Positions 22,669 through 34,145 of a DNA stretch of 64,000 nt are shown piece after piece (the stretch's first letter is position 1; every line of letters starts with the position of its first letter). The notes under the pieces were generated by a model, which was not told the DNA's origin, did no database searches, and was given only the letters and a program-made list of their open reading frames with translations. A program made the translations under genes and the position numbers. The DNA is from Schizophyllum amplum (lineage: Eukaryota > Basidiomycota > Agaricomycetes > Agaricales > Schizophyllaceae). Where the stretch lies: NCBI GenBank assembly GCA_007026445.1, contig VDMD01000045.1, positions 1 to 64,000 on the forward strand, read 5' to 3'.

Positions 22669-25600
22669 ATGCCCGCCCTTTCCTCCTTCGTCGTCTACAG
22701 GAAGCTCTTCTTCTCCAAGGGGAAGAATGCCCGAGTGACGGCGCAGCAGGAGGCTGAGGCCGAAGCGCAGCCGCCCAGTGCGACCTCTAGCTTTTCTGCT
22801 TCTGGCTCTTTGCCTACTCCTTTACATTCTCCACCTGCTATCGTCTTTGACATCTCTCCCGAACATTTCGGGCAATCATCATTCACTCGCGAACGCGCCG
22901 AAGGCCCCATACCGTGGCTCAGCTACAACGAGGTGCCCAACTCAGAAGAAGATGGCGCCTTCGAGGATGTACGTAGTTTAAATCTTGTTCCACACAATCC
23001 CCTCACACGCCAGCAGGACTCGTCCATCGCATATCTGCGCGATACAGGCAGCAGCATGATCCATTCTGTACGTCGCGCCACAGAGGAACAAACGCTGGCG
23101 ATAAGCTGATCTCAATACAGGACGAGACATCGCACAACGGACGGCCGCGCCTGACGGTCGGCATCCCCCCCGGACCCAGTCATTTCCGTGCCGCAAGAAC
23201 AGCTAGCCAATCCCCCGCCTCGTCCACCACGCAAGCGTCCCGTCATCCCGCCTATCCAGATTCCGAACCTTGTACCCACCAAGCCGCTGGACTTGCGCGA
23301 CAAGGGGACGCCGAAGCCCACACAGACCGCGTTCACGCCGGGTGATGCACAAGAACAGCAGGCGACGGAAGAAGAGCTTCGCTATTATCTGGATGGACAA
23401 GCGGTCTTGGGCGTCAACGCGGACGTCGCTTTCTCCTTTTCTCCCATTCCCGAAGAGCAATCGGGCGAAGAAGAAGAAGTCGACGTCTTGGAAGGCTTAC
23501 ATTTCAACTCGTTAAGTCCCGAGGAAACGGTGCCAGGTCTGTTGATGAACGCGCTTCTGAAGAATCGTGACGTTGACAAGACTCTGCAGACTTTGCTGCA
23601 ATCAAGACGAGCAGACGGCAATCAAGATCACGCAAGACTGCTAGTCGCACGGCATCACTACGAAGCCTGCATGTCCGACCCAAATCTGTGCTTGTAAGCA
23701 AGGAGTCCCCTTGCCCGCGCCACAATGACTGACTCGCGATGGCAGCTGGAGGATGGTACTGTCAGGACGTTCTCCAGCGAGGACGCGCATATGGCTCGCC
23801 TCATCATGACCAGCGTTCTCGACAGCTCGCAGTTGTCACCTTCCATATACAGCTTTGGCAACAGCGATATATCTCCTGCCTCGTCCTCGCAGCACAGCGC
23901 CACCAGCACGAACAGCCGGCCCTTTTGGATGCAAGACGGTGCCCCGCCTGTGCCACCGATGCCTTCCTGGTTTACGCCCACGGACGGTCGCACACCAGAC
24001 ACGCAGGCCGAGCGCAACCTCGACGAGGCTGCACCACGGACGTCGACGTCTACGGAGACTGGCATGAGGCCGCCTGCCCCCGCCTCGCTGCCCACACCCC
24101 CAGATACCATTCAGATCAAGGTGAACAGCAGAGACCCCCCTGAGATACCCGCGAGCGCCATTTCAGCGACGAGTTCAGACGGTCATACTCGCATCATAAA
24201 CGACTTTCCTCGCGTTCCACCCCTCTTCATGGCGGGCACCCTTAACGGGTATCTGTCTACAATGGACTCTCCAATGACGGCCAAGCCCGAGTCTGCAACG
24301 CTGCCGATACATCCGACGACACCGTGGTCGCATGGTCGTTTGGCACCTACCACCCCGGTTCAGACGAGGTCGGCAACCCTCCCTTACGCACCGACACACG
24401 CGAGGAACAAGTCGGGCACCGTGGTCCCGCTGCCCCGCCCACCGACGCAGAGGCCGCCGCCGCCTGACTTCGCAGTAACTGCCGTACCCCTGGAGCTGGG
24501 CGACGACAATCGTGCCACGACACCCGATATAAGGCGTACCGACTCATTGCGACAGCGGTCTGATGGGGTGGTTCCCCTTCCACCATTGCCGCCGCAGGCA
24601 TCCGGCACATTGTCCGCTTCCTCTCGCTCCTCGTCCGAATCATCGTCGTCGGATACCTCTTCTTCCAGGTCATCTGGTTCCTCGATCGCTTCCTCCGCTC
24701 CGACTAGTGATTTCGAGGTCCCTAACCTCCCAACACCGCCCCATACTGCGCCTTCCGGCACCACTTCCTTCTGCTCAGGGGGAGATGCCTCTTCCGAACG
24801 ACGCGGCAGCCTTCACGACATCGACGAGGAGGGCGAGCAGGATAGCGGTAGCATCAAGTCACTGCAGCACCGTCTATCGATGTCGGACAAGCTAGGCGGC
24901 CCGCGGCCGCGTGGACCAGGGGGACCGCGGCTGCCAGGGACGCCGCGTCTAGGGTCGATGTCAGGATTGCCTTCTGTTACATCCTCACCATCGTTGAGGG
25001 GAAAGCGGATGGGGCCCAGAGAACCTGTATCAAGGAGAAGCAGCGTCAGCTCGCTAGCACCTGTCTTTGGGCGCACAAAAGGGAACTCGAACGCAGAGCG
25101 GCCACCGCTTCCTCCCTTGCCCTCGGAACTCGCTGACGGCAACACTAGCGACGGCAGGCGGTCTTCTTTGGATTCTACAACGACCGAAGGGGACTCGGAA
25201 TCTATTGCAACTCGGGATAATAGGTCGAGCACGTCGAGTTTCCCTGTGGTCGAGGAAGAGGATGAGAAGCAGGCGAAGGCAGAGTCGCGCGACGAGACCG
25301 CTATTTCCGAAGACTCATCATCGACTTCAAGACCTTCTGCAGTCGACGTGCCCTTCGACGTGGACGACGCGCAAGAGGCCGAGTTTCACCCATCCTATCT
25401 CGGCAAGGCCTCCGACGGCTCTACGCCTCTCCTCCAGAAGCTCATGAGTGAGCTGATGGACGGGGACATCGTCGACGACGACCACGCCGACGACGAGGCC
25501 ACAGACGGGAAGGGCACGCCGTCTCGTCGGTCATCCTTGCGCAAGCGTGTCTCCCAGCGTCACAGCAACCCACGGCCCATCGTCGTTCATGGGAAGTCGC

Positions 25601-26220
25601 ACCGCAACGCCGTCATCCGCCAGGGCGTCCAGCGTCACCCGTCCCATAGGCGCGAGGCGCTCGCCCGCTCGCGCTCTGCCAACCTGCGACGGCACGCCTC
25701 TTCTGCGCCCCGTGACCACGATCCTAAGTTCGAGGCCGGTGCTGTCGCCTGGCAACCATACACCTACGACGACGTCGTAGAGACATTGTCTTCGGCAGAG
25801 TTGCAAGCCATCGTTTCCCATGCTATCCGCAAGTCGGGAAGCACGGAGAGTATTCGACTGCTTCCATTGGACGCCCTGGGCAAGGTCGCAGAGGAGCAGG
25901 CTCGGCTGGAGGAGCGGCGCCAGGATATCAAGGGGCAGTATGCGCTGCTCGCGAGGGAGCGCGGCAAGCTGCTAGACGATCGGGAACGCATACAGAAGGA
26001 GGTGGAGGTGGTACTGGACGAGATCCGGGGTGTATCGCTGGCGCTGGATGCGCTCGCGGAGGAGCTGCATAGTGTGAATGATCAGATCTCGCAGTTGGCG
26101 GAGCTGAGGAGTGCGCATTCGGCGAGCGCGCTGTCGCTGGCACTGCGCAAGCTGCATAGCAGTCTGAGCAGGCAGCAGACGGAGAACCTGAAGCTGAGGC
26201 GTGAGATGAAGCAGACTTAG
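22669..26220 (+). CDS. Large Ser/Pro-rich protein with C-terminal coiled coil, unknown function
   Basis: It starts MPALSSFVVYRKLFFSKGKN; introns at about 22969-23013 and 23068-23120 join DGAFED, QDSSIAYLRDTGSSMIHS and DETSHNGRPRLTVGIPP. Frame then shifts by one base in a run of seven C (23165-23171) to continue DPVISVPQEQLANPPPRPP. A 72-bp intron (23694-23765) joins ACMSDPNLCL to TFSSEDAHMARLIMTSV. A very long Ser/Thr/Pro-rich disordered part follows, with acidic blocks and several PPxPP motifs. The C-terminus is a strong coiled coil (KVAEEQARLEERRQDIKGQY; LLDDRERIQKEVEVVLDEIR), ending NLKLRREMKQT. The PP-rich and coiled-coil layout suggests a cytoskeletal or polarity scaffold, but that is inference. 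The 831-codon 3' frame is beyond doubt coding; whether the 5' part belongs to the same gene is less sure. Confidence 0.68.
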
Positions 26221-26360
26221 GCAGGAATGGCTCTTGAGTCCATTTTATTTATCAGTTATTTATCATCTCACGACGCTCTTTGCACTATGCACTGTTTGTT
26301 CGTCAGATTCATACGTATGCGGAGGCGCGTTAGTCGCGAACCTCTTACCTGCAACTGTCG

Positions 26361-27161
26361 CTACCGTAATCGCATCTTGTATAACTCGATTCCATCCCAG
26401 TCGTCCTTCGCCCATTTCACCCCGCCCTTCTCAAGGGCCCGCACCAGTTTACGCTGCGGCACCTTCTCCACTGAGAACTTCCAGACGTCTTTGGCGTCAC
26501 CAAGGAGCTTGTCCGCGACGGCTGGGTCGCGACGTTCAAGGCAGAGAAGTACGGTAGGTTTGGATGCTTTAGATACCGTGCAGACGCCGTAAAGGGTGCG
26601 CAGGAGAGGCTCTATGAGCTCTGGAGAATACACTGTGTCTCCCGTGCAGATTAAATCGAAGGGAGGCGTGATTAGAGGGGTCGATGAAGATTCGGATGAA
26701 GTTCGAAACGGTGATGCCACGGCAGACGCATTGTTCCAATCCCAACTCTCGGGCGCTACACTCCAGTCCAGTTCAGAGACCTGTATGTGCGGGTAGCGAC
26801 CGATATTTCGCGCTGCGTTGGGAGCGAGTACGGCGTTGACAACATCTTTTGTGTCCGTCGCAAGCACCTGCCACCCTAGCGTGGCCGCCGCGAGCCTGGA
26901 TTCGAGTCAGATGCCCCTCATTTTCTGGTTTGGGGATGCGCACGCAGTGAGCCCGATGCCGCTTCCCAGCTCGCAGAGTCTATTCTCGCGATTTGCTTTT
27001 GGTGGATGATATTCTGCAAGATAGTACGACATGACTTGGCCCGACAGCCAGAGCGCGGTCCCATTGACGATGCCATCGTCAAGTTGAGTAAGCTCTAGTG
27101 AGGCGTCGAAGAATTGGCAGCGCAGATACTTGTGATCTTTCGTGAGATGAGCGGGGAGCAT
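26361..27161 (-). CDS. Lysine methyltransferase, METTL21/EFM-like (Methyltransf_16)
   Basis: Two exons (27161-26944 and 26895-26361) with a 48-bp GTGCGC...CCAG intron splice to 250 residues. The seven-beta-strand SAM-dependent fold is clear. Motif I reads LCELGSGIGLTALAAATLG, then VLATDTKD for motif post I. An acidic motif II region (SELDWSV) and FDLICTGDTVYSPELIEPLL correspond to the substrate-binding part, where the family usually has D-x-x-Y/F; here it is DTVY. These enzymes methylate lysines on translation factors or chaperones in the cytosol. The substrate cannot be decided from the sequence. The ATG at 27161 is chosen because homology-like sequence (LRCQFFDASLELTQL) begins soon after and a longer frame upstream lacks coding character. 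The length is normal for the family. Confidence 0.87.
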
Positions 27162-28246
27162 GATGGGAGATGGAGACAGAAAACTCACTCGGCACCCGCC
27201 GAGCTTAAATAAGTTCATACATGGGCCATGTGAGCGCTGACAATGTTGAACTTCCTGGACAGTGGACGGCCCTTTTTGGGTGCCAACGACACTTGACACC
27301 CAGTAAGAAACGCATCTAGTCTAATCGACGACATTCGACTCTGTTGTGGCGCCTATATAGGAGTATAGCTTGCTACGAAAGACGACTGGTTACGATGCAT
27401 TTCGACTGCAGTCTACGTTGCATCAATCCTGACCCGACTGCACACCATGCAGCTGGGCTCCCGTTTTTCCCTAGAAAAACGGTAGAATGGCCTACTTTCA
27501 CGTTGATAGTGCAAAATAAAATATCATTCGTTTCCTACAGTACACCAAATCCTAGGCCTACATACTCTACATGATGGGAGCACTGCAGCACACAGTGTAA
27601 GTACAACATGCACTGGGTCACTGAAGAGGGGAGGGAGGCAGGAGGAAGGTACTGTCACATCGTGAGAGCATATCTATGGATACAAAGTCAGTGTGACTGT
27701 TTCTGTAGCCTTCGAGATCAACGCACATGTCCTTCGAGCCCACCTCCGACCTGGCCGAGTGCGCTGTAGCGCGCACCATCTAAGATCTAGATGACACCGT
27801 CAGAAACTAGGATGCATCAACCTGGATTAAGCTCACCTCGCAAATATGACGGCGGTAGCTGACGATGGCGCGACGACACGGCGGCACAGGATGACGGGGG
27901 CGGCGGTCGTGGCAGACGAGGTGACGGCAGCGGGGAGCACCAAGCCGGACAAGGGGATGTGTGGCGAAGGCAGCGAGAAAGCGGTAGCGTACGTCGACGA
28001 CGAGCGACAGGACGTGGCGAGAAGGACGGGAGGGCGTGGGGAGAGACAGAGAGGAAGCGGGAAGCGAAAGCGGCGGCGGCGGCGGGAGGAGGCGAGAAGC
28101 GCAGGCGGCAGCGGGGGAAGGCGGTCGCGGCCACCACCAACAACGATGGGCGAGAGACTTAGGAAGATGGAGGTATGAAAGAAGGAGAGTGAGCAGAGCA
28201 ACGAGTTCGGCGAAATCAATTGAGCCAAGTTTCCCACGATGGATAG
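27162..28246. other. Intergenic, purine-rich and CGG-rich stretch
   Basis: No supported gene in about 1.1 kb. From about 28020 to 28130 the plus strand is strongly purine-biased with CGG/GAG reiterations. Opposite-strand frames there encode only His/Arg/Pro-rich or Ser/Pro-rich low-complexity sequence, which reflects base composition. The 3' end borders the truncated LINE. Confidence 0.5.
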
Positions 28247-29773
28247 CGCGCGTTTCGAGCTTCTGAATTTCGTTCGACGGCACTCGGGCACAACACCTTC
28301 GCATCGACGGTCGGCATCCTCGCGGGTGACTCAGCCTCGCCTGGCCTCTGGAACTTGTACTTTTCCGACTTGAATATTCCGCCGCGCGCCGGGGACATCC
28401 ACCTCGATGGTGTCTGTGTCTCCCATGTCGAGCAGGCGGATGATGTGGCGCTGTTCTCAACCGTCGCCCGCGACCTGCAAGCTCACCTTGATGTCTTCTG
28501 CAGCTGGTGTGACCACAACTTCGTGGTGGTCAGCGTGCCCAAGACAAAGGCCATGGTCTACGGCGGTGGACTGCCACATGTCTTCCTGGTGAATGGGGGC
28601 CCTCTGGAGGTCGTGCGGCAGTACAAATATGTCGGTGTGACTGTCTGCTCTGACAAGCGCGACATTTTTGCGGATCACTACGAAACTAAAGCGAGCAAAG
28701 GGAGAAACGTGGCGCGCGCAGTGTTCTGCGCAGAATCCTTTGTGGGAACAATACCCGTGCGGACTGGGAGGACTTTGTACCTCGCCCGCGTTGACCCGCA
28801 TCTCACTGGTGGCTGCGAAATTGTCATCGATGTGGGTGGGGAAGGCCTCAAGGGACTCCGTGACGTACAAGTCCAGTTTGTCCGCAGACTGCTGGGTATT
28901 GGTTCTCGCGCCATCGTCGCTTCTCTCTTCACAGAAACCGGGTTCATGCCTATCGGCCATCGGCGTCTCATTCTCGCACTGCGGTACCTCCAATATCTGC
29001 TTCGCCTGCCCCCTCACCAGTATGCCGCGGCAGCCATGCGTGACACCTTTGCGCTGGCGGGGTCATCACAGGCGTGCTGGGCGACTGACATTCGACTAGT
29101 CCTGCGACGGCTGTGCGTAGGTCTTGAAGGAGCGTGGCACGCGCTCCAAGATTTCAAGAGTGTCGATGACATCATTGCGGCTGTCGAGGGTGCAGCGGGG
29201 AAGGAACAGCAGGATGAATTGGACAGATCACATAGGCTGGTGCTGCTGCAAGGCCGGGTCAATCCTGACTTGATAGCCGAGCCAGGCTTCTCACCACTCA
29301 AGTACCGCGCATACCTGGACGTACATATTCCTGCGCATCGGAAAGCGCTGACTCGCCTGATGGTGGCACAACATCCTTTGGCGGTGGAGCTCCTTCGACG
29401 GAGAGAGCGTTACCGTGCATACGTCCCAAAGCCCATGCGCATCTGTCGGTTCTGCAGAGTGCATGTTGAGGATGAAGTTCACGTGCTGCTGCTCTGCACA
29501 GGCGATGCAGCGCTGACGGACGTTAGGCAGGAGTTCAGCACAGGGATATCACACGTCATTCCCCGGCTGCCATCGATGGACGGCATTGCTTTCATACAGG
29601 CAGTCGTCGACGGGCCAATGGAGGGCGTGGCGATCTTCGCGCGATTTGTACATCGGGTTTTCGCACGAGTGGATGCGGTGCCTATGATCATACCGGCAAG
29701 TGCGAGGATAAATGGTGTGTTACCGCGTCTCTGTTTCCACATATGTATGTCTAACGTGCGACCCCAGCCGTGA
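28247..29773 (+). pseudogene. 5'-truncated LINE (non-LTR) reverse transcriptase
   Basis: An open frame of about 508 codons begins inside the reverse transcriptase palm: motif B-like GILAGDSASPGLWNLYFSDL, then the catalytic box as EQADDVAL, where most families have YADD. Then follow NFVVVSVPKTKAMVYGG and QYKYVGVTV (thumb start). The C-terminal part holds RYLQYLLRLPPHQYAAAAM, LLQGRVNPDLIAEPGFSPLK and a zinc-knuckle-like CRFCRVHVEDEVHVLLLC, typical of fungal LINE ORF2 ends. The endonuclease and the first RT motifs, including the first catalytic Asp, are missing upstream, where a TAG at 28244-28246 closes the frame. The fragment is therefore dead on arrival, as expected for incomplete target-primed reverse transcription. 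The lack of stops across 1.5 kb suggests a recent insertion. No poly-A tail was identified before the hAT element at 29918. Confidence 0.88.
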
Positions 29774-29917
29774 GAGTTGGGATATCACAGCGTTAGGTGT
29801 GCATATGTTCCGCAGAGTAGATTGCTGCTCGAAATCTACGTGTGCGGATAGGGTCGTCTCTGTTCAGGGACACTGCCCGAATAACAACTCGATAAGCGCT
29901 GGCTCCGCCAGCAGCGC

Positions 29918-29933
29918 TAGGGATGTGCGCCGT
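29918..29933 (+). repeat. hAT left terminal inverted repeat
   Basis: TAGGGATGTGCGCCGT is preceded by target duplication copy AGCAGCGC (29910-29917). It is identical to the inverse of the right end for all 16 bases. Confidence 0.95.
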
Positions 29934-30119
29934 CCGTTGACGGACGACGGCCGTCACATCGGCGGGGTCCGACGGTCACGGTGGGCCCGTTGTCGTGACC
30001 GTCGGCTGGAAATCACAGGTCCCACGGTTGGTAACGGTCGACGGTGGTACCGTCACGGCCGTCAACGTACAACAATAGATACACGTAACTACACTACAAC
30101 AGTATGCCTACAATACTAG

Positions 30120-33100
30120 CTACACAGACAGCTCCTTCGCAGCCTTGCGCGCGAGATGAAGGCGGTTCTTTACAATCATCAGAGTACGTATCGTATCACC
30201 CTGAAGATTAGCACGTCGCATGGATATCGTGTCTCGCCCTCCCGAGAAAATGCGCTCAACAGCAACGGCGGAGCCTGATGATAGATAAGTTATACAGACA
30301 CCAAGACTCTGAAGTGAAAACCTTACCAGGAATAGAGAAGATGTCACGCATGAAGCGATAGACATCCGGCAGCGTCGACCGACGGCTCAACCACCAATGC
30401 AGCGGGTTGCATTTCACGAAGTCCTCGCGCGGCAGCTTGAAAAACTCCTCGAGCTGGTTCACTGCCCGCTTGTCCTTCTGCTGATAGCGAGCAGTGAAGT
30501 TCACCTTCTGCGGGGAGCCGGTCCCCGCACTCGAAGGCCCTGGCTCGCCAGCTTGGTCATCTGCAGCCGACCCGGACGCGTAGTACAGATCAAAATGGCA
30601 CTGCATACGCTGCTTCATCGTTTCAAGGTGCGCCAGCAGGTCGTAGTCGCCCGCGTAGTCTTGCCGAAGACCCTCGTACATGATCCTCGGGTCGAGAACT
30701 GTATGTTGGTCAGGTTGAGAACCGAAGAAAGACCAACAAAGCTCACGTGAGGCCCATGTGCAGTAAGGTGACTCGTCGAACTTCTGGTAATAGACAGCGA
30801 GCTTAGCGTGCGCGCTGACGATAGCGTCACGGATCGTCGGGGAGGTATTGCTAGGGAGATGCCGGATTATCTCCTTCAGGTGGTCCTGCAGCCCGCGGAA
30901 GACAGCAAGCGTCGTCGAGAGCATGGGCTTACTGGTAGTGGACATTTGCGTTGTCGCACTCCGGTATGCCTTGAGCCACGACGTAAGCTTCTCGATGGCA
31001 TCCCACTCCTCATCGTCAAGCTCCAGGTTGCGCAGGTCACGACGGGCACTGACCCAGCGATCGACGACATCCCGGTAATCAGTACACCGACCTATACAAT
31101 CGTCAGCGTTATACCCGATGACGGCCAAAGAGCGAACATACGTAGCATCTGGTGCGTCGAGGACCAACGCGTCCGCACGTCAAGGATTAGCATCAACGGG
31201 GCCGCATTCGGACTGCGCGAGGGCAGCGAGGCGGGCGGAGACGCGCGGGCTTCCGTCAACCAACTCTCACGCCGCTGTGGGGTGACGCGGACAGCCTTGA
31301 CGATCTTGCGAAGCTACGAAAGCGACTTATTAGATAGTAGACACGGCCGGGTGAAACGGACAGACCTTGGCGATGGCGCTGCGAAACTCTTTGGCAGGGT
31401 CATCCTCGTCGTCGCTATCATCCGCACCCGCTGCATCGTCATCAAAGCTACGATCAAGCGGTGCAGACACATCATCCTGGTAGTTGGCACGGCTAGCTTT
31501 CTCCTTCGTTATAGCCCCAACACCCTCGAGCAGCTGCTTATCAAGGTCAGACCACGTACCAACCGTTGAACATAATAACATACCTCGAGTGCCGAGAGGT
31601 GCACTGTATGAGGCATGCACCGACCACGCGCATCCTTCGCCACGAAGTGAATGCCTGCAGCGTGCAGCCGTTCTGCAAGAGCGTCAACGAGCGTGTCGTT
31701 GTTAGTGGCATTGTCGGCCATGACGACCATGAGCTAGAATGATCGTTAGTCAGCAAGTTGGCATATAATGAGTCGAAGCTTACCTTGGCTTCGATTCCGT
31801 ACATTACAAGTGTCTCCCAAACGGCCTCCGCCATGTTCTCACCGGTGTGGCTACCTTGGAGTTCACGGAAATCAATGAGGAGCTCTTCTACAGGGACGTC
31901 AGATATGCGGCAAATTGTGGATGAGCAACATACCTGCTTCCCCTTCGTTGTTGATCCAGTGAGCGACGATAGCGATGAACGCGTGCTGGTTAGTCGATGT
32001 CCAGCAGTCTAGTGAGATAGACAGCTTGGACTCGAGCTCCTGTACGAGTACATTAGTACAGAGCTACAACACAAGAGCAACGCTTACCTGGAACATCTGA
32101 CGAGTACTCTCGATGATCTCCTCGCCCATCTTCATGATGCGCGAACGGACGGCCTTGCGCCCTGGGATGTGCAGAGCAGTCCCTGAGGCCGAGGGACGGT
32201 GCGTGTACTGAAGGAGCTTGATGAGCTCCGGGCGTTCAACCTCTTCGAATGGCTGATCGCATGCTGCGATGTATTCCGCGAGCAATGTCTCCCAGCGGAC
32301 TTGGTCCCATGGCTCCTACAATGCCAGTGAGTGGAAAGTATACAAAGGAAGCAAAGGACATACCGCTTTCATGGCTTGGCGCTCAAAGGCCAAACGGAGA
32401 TTCTCCGAAATAGTCTCCATCTTGGCGACGTACTCGACAAGAGCACCAGGAGGCAGTGTGATGGCACCCCTTGCGATGTCGATCTCTTCTTGGGTGGGAG
32501 GACTATCACGTTGCTTGAGTATGGAATAGAGACGGTACATGGGCGCCGATGTATTCTTGAGGTGACGAGCGAGCTCTACAGGTCGATTGTCAGTGATAGC
32601 TTGACATGCGGATGAGCAATGCTCACTGTCGAGATTGCCTCGCGACGTCTTGGGAATCGTCACAGATGTCTTGTTGCCGTGGCGGCATCGGAAGACCTTG
32701 TCGCCCGTGAGCGGATCATTGACCATGTCCTCGAAGAACAGGTGAATGGCGCTGCGGGCCTTTGCGCGCGCTTTCTGTGAGGACATGAGTTCAACAGCGA
32801 AATACACAATGCAGAGGTACACACCTCGGACGCTGTCCCGTCCGCCAAGTCAAGGGCTGGCGCGTTCACAGATTTCTGGCGAGAGGCGATGCGCTCGGGG
32901 GTGTCCTCCATGATCACCTCGACCCGCTTGTTCTTCGCACTCGTCGACTTGCGCTTCTTGCTGGACGGCATGTCAATCTTGGATGGGAGGGAGTCGGCAA
33001 GCTGCCGGTTGGTTAAACTCTATGACACACGTATGATAAGAAAACGCGCACCTCTTCATTCGAGATCTCGACGACACTGCCATCATCTGACAAAAAGGAC

Positions 33101-33457
33101 TCTCCATCGTCCGAGAAGTCGCTGTCGTCGTCATCTGAGGGATGATCGTCTCCTCCGAGATTTTTGCGGGCGCGCTTGCGACGCGGCAGGTTGCGGCGAG
33201 CGGGGGCAGATACTGGGTCCCTGACCTCATCGAGCGCGGCCTTGAATTTGCCGTCCTTGCGGTCGCGCCCACCCCGACGCGGACCTGAGAAAGATTAGAC
33301 ATGTGTATAAGAGCAGTAAAGCAATAAGGAACACACCAAAAACAGCGTCGGGCCCGCTCATGGGCTGCGACGAATCCTTGTCGAAGTAGAAGTTGATCTT
33401 CGACGCGTCTTTGAGGTCGCCATGGGCATCAAGGGCGAGATCGTTTTGAGAGGACAT
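30120..33457 (-). CDS. hAT family transposase
   Basis: Joined from about ten exons separated by 45-75-bp introns. The N-terminus (MSSQNDLALDAHGDLKDASK) leads into a disordered stretch with an acidic Asp/Ser run (DDDDSDFSDDGESFLSDD) and a basic, NLS-like KKRKSTSAKNKR. A BED-finger-like region (FRCRHGNKTSVTIPKTSRGN) follows. The RNase H-like core is recognisable: first catalytic Asp in LSISLDCWTS, second Asp in VVMADNATNND, the conserved CxxH as RCMPHTVHLSA, and the Trp/Arg block TRWSSTHQML. An all-alpha insertion follows (VVDRWVSARRDLRNLELDD). The C-terminal dimerisation signature is present: NPLHWWLSRRSTLPDVYRFM and SAVAVERIFSGGRD, carrying the third acidic residue (Glu). It ends LHLARKAAKELSV before TAG. 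I found no stop or frame break between recognised exons, so the enzyme may be active. It moves the element by cut and paste in the nucleus. Confidence 0.9.
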
Positions 33458-34121
33458 ATTCAGAGTGACGCTGCGAGTAAGAGAGATGGGTAGACGAAGG
33501 AGCGCGTCGTTCCCAATCTTTAGTACTTCGAGCCCTGAAAAGCTGAACGTAAATTTGGGAGGAAATCGGCAGCGGTGAACGTGTTCAAACGCACTAGAAG
33601 AGATGTTTCTCCTGCATTGCACGCTCTTTCAAAGTCGCCGCGACAGACGTTGAAGCGCCCAACTTCCCATCGAGCGTCGGAAGGCGGATTTTTGTAGGAC
33701 TTTGGTGTGTCAGGGCGCAGATCGTATGAGCGAAGAGGGGGCCATCTTGCGCATCCGACCGTGAAGCCCGAGGAAGCACAGACAAAGGAGCCGTGAAGGA
33801 GTTAGACCTGGGGTATGCGGCAGTGAAGGGGAGAAGGCAAAGCGGGACGCGTTCGTTCCCCGGGTCCGGGGAGGCCACGGGGCGGATAGCTTAATACGGC
33901 AGGATGTGGCGCCAGAGCGGCGCCAGCAAGGTTTTGCTGTGAGATATACTGCTTTTCATACATATACATACAGTACGTTGACGGCCGTCGGCGTCTGTTA
34001 TCAAGCGGGTTGCCAACGGCGCCGGTACCTACGTCGCCGTGACCGTCGAAGGACCTCCTGGGCTCCCGCCGGTAGGCGTTCCGTGACCGTTAACGATGAC
34101 CGTGAACCGTTACCAACGGTC

Positions 34122-34137
34122 ACGGCGCACATCCCTA
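34122..34137 (-). repeat. hAT right terminal inverted repeat
   Basis: The minus strand reads TAGGGATGTGCGCCGT. The second target duplication copy AGCAGCGC follows at 34138-34145. The rejoined empty site would read across ...CCAGCAGCGCCCTAGC. Confidence 0.95.
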
Positions 34138-34145
34138 AGCAGCGC

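Larger units (their letters stand above)
29918..34137 (-). mobile_element. Complete hAT DNA transposon, 4220 bp
   Basis: The ends are perfect 16-bp inverted repeats (TAGGGATGTGCGCCGT), flanked by an exact 8-bp duplication AGCAGCGC at 29910-29917 and 34138-34145. Terminal repeats starting with TAGGG and 8-bp duplications are hallmarks of the hAT superfamily. Inside is one minus-strand transposase gene (30120-33457). Both ends carry about 150-165 bp of GC-rich subterminal sequence with many copies of CGGTNACGG-like motifs and a second inverted pair (CGGCCGTCAACGTAC at 30056-30070 and its complement at 33973-33987). Matching duplications and intact ends indicate a recent insertion, next to the LINE fragment. 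Confidence 0.95.

Noticed and set aside
27807..28460. 217-codon minus-strand frame rich in His, Arg and Pro
   Set aside because: Low complexity driven by GC skew, and it overlaps the LINE start on the other strand; no domain.
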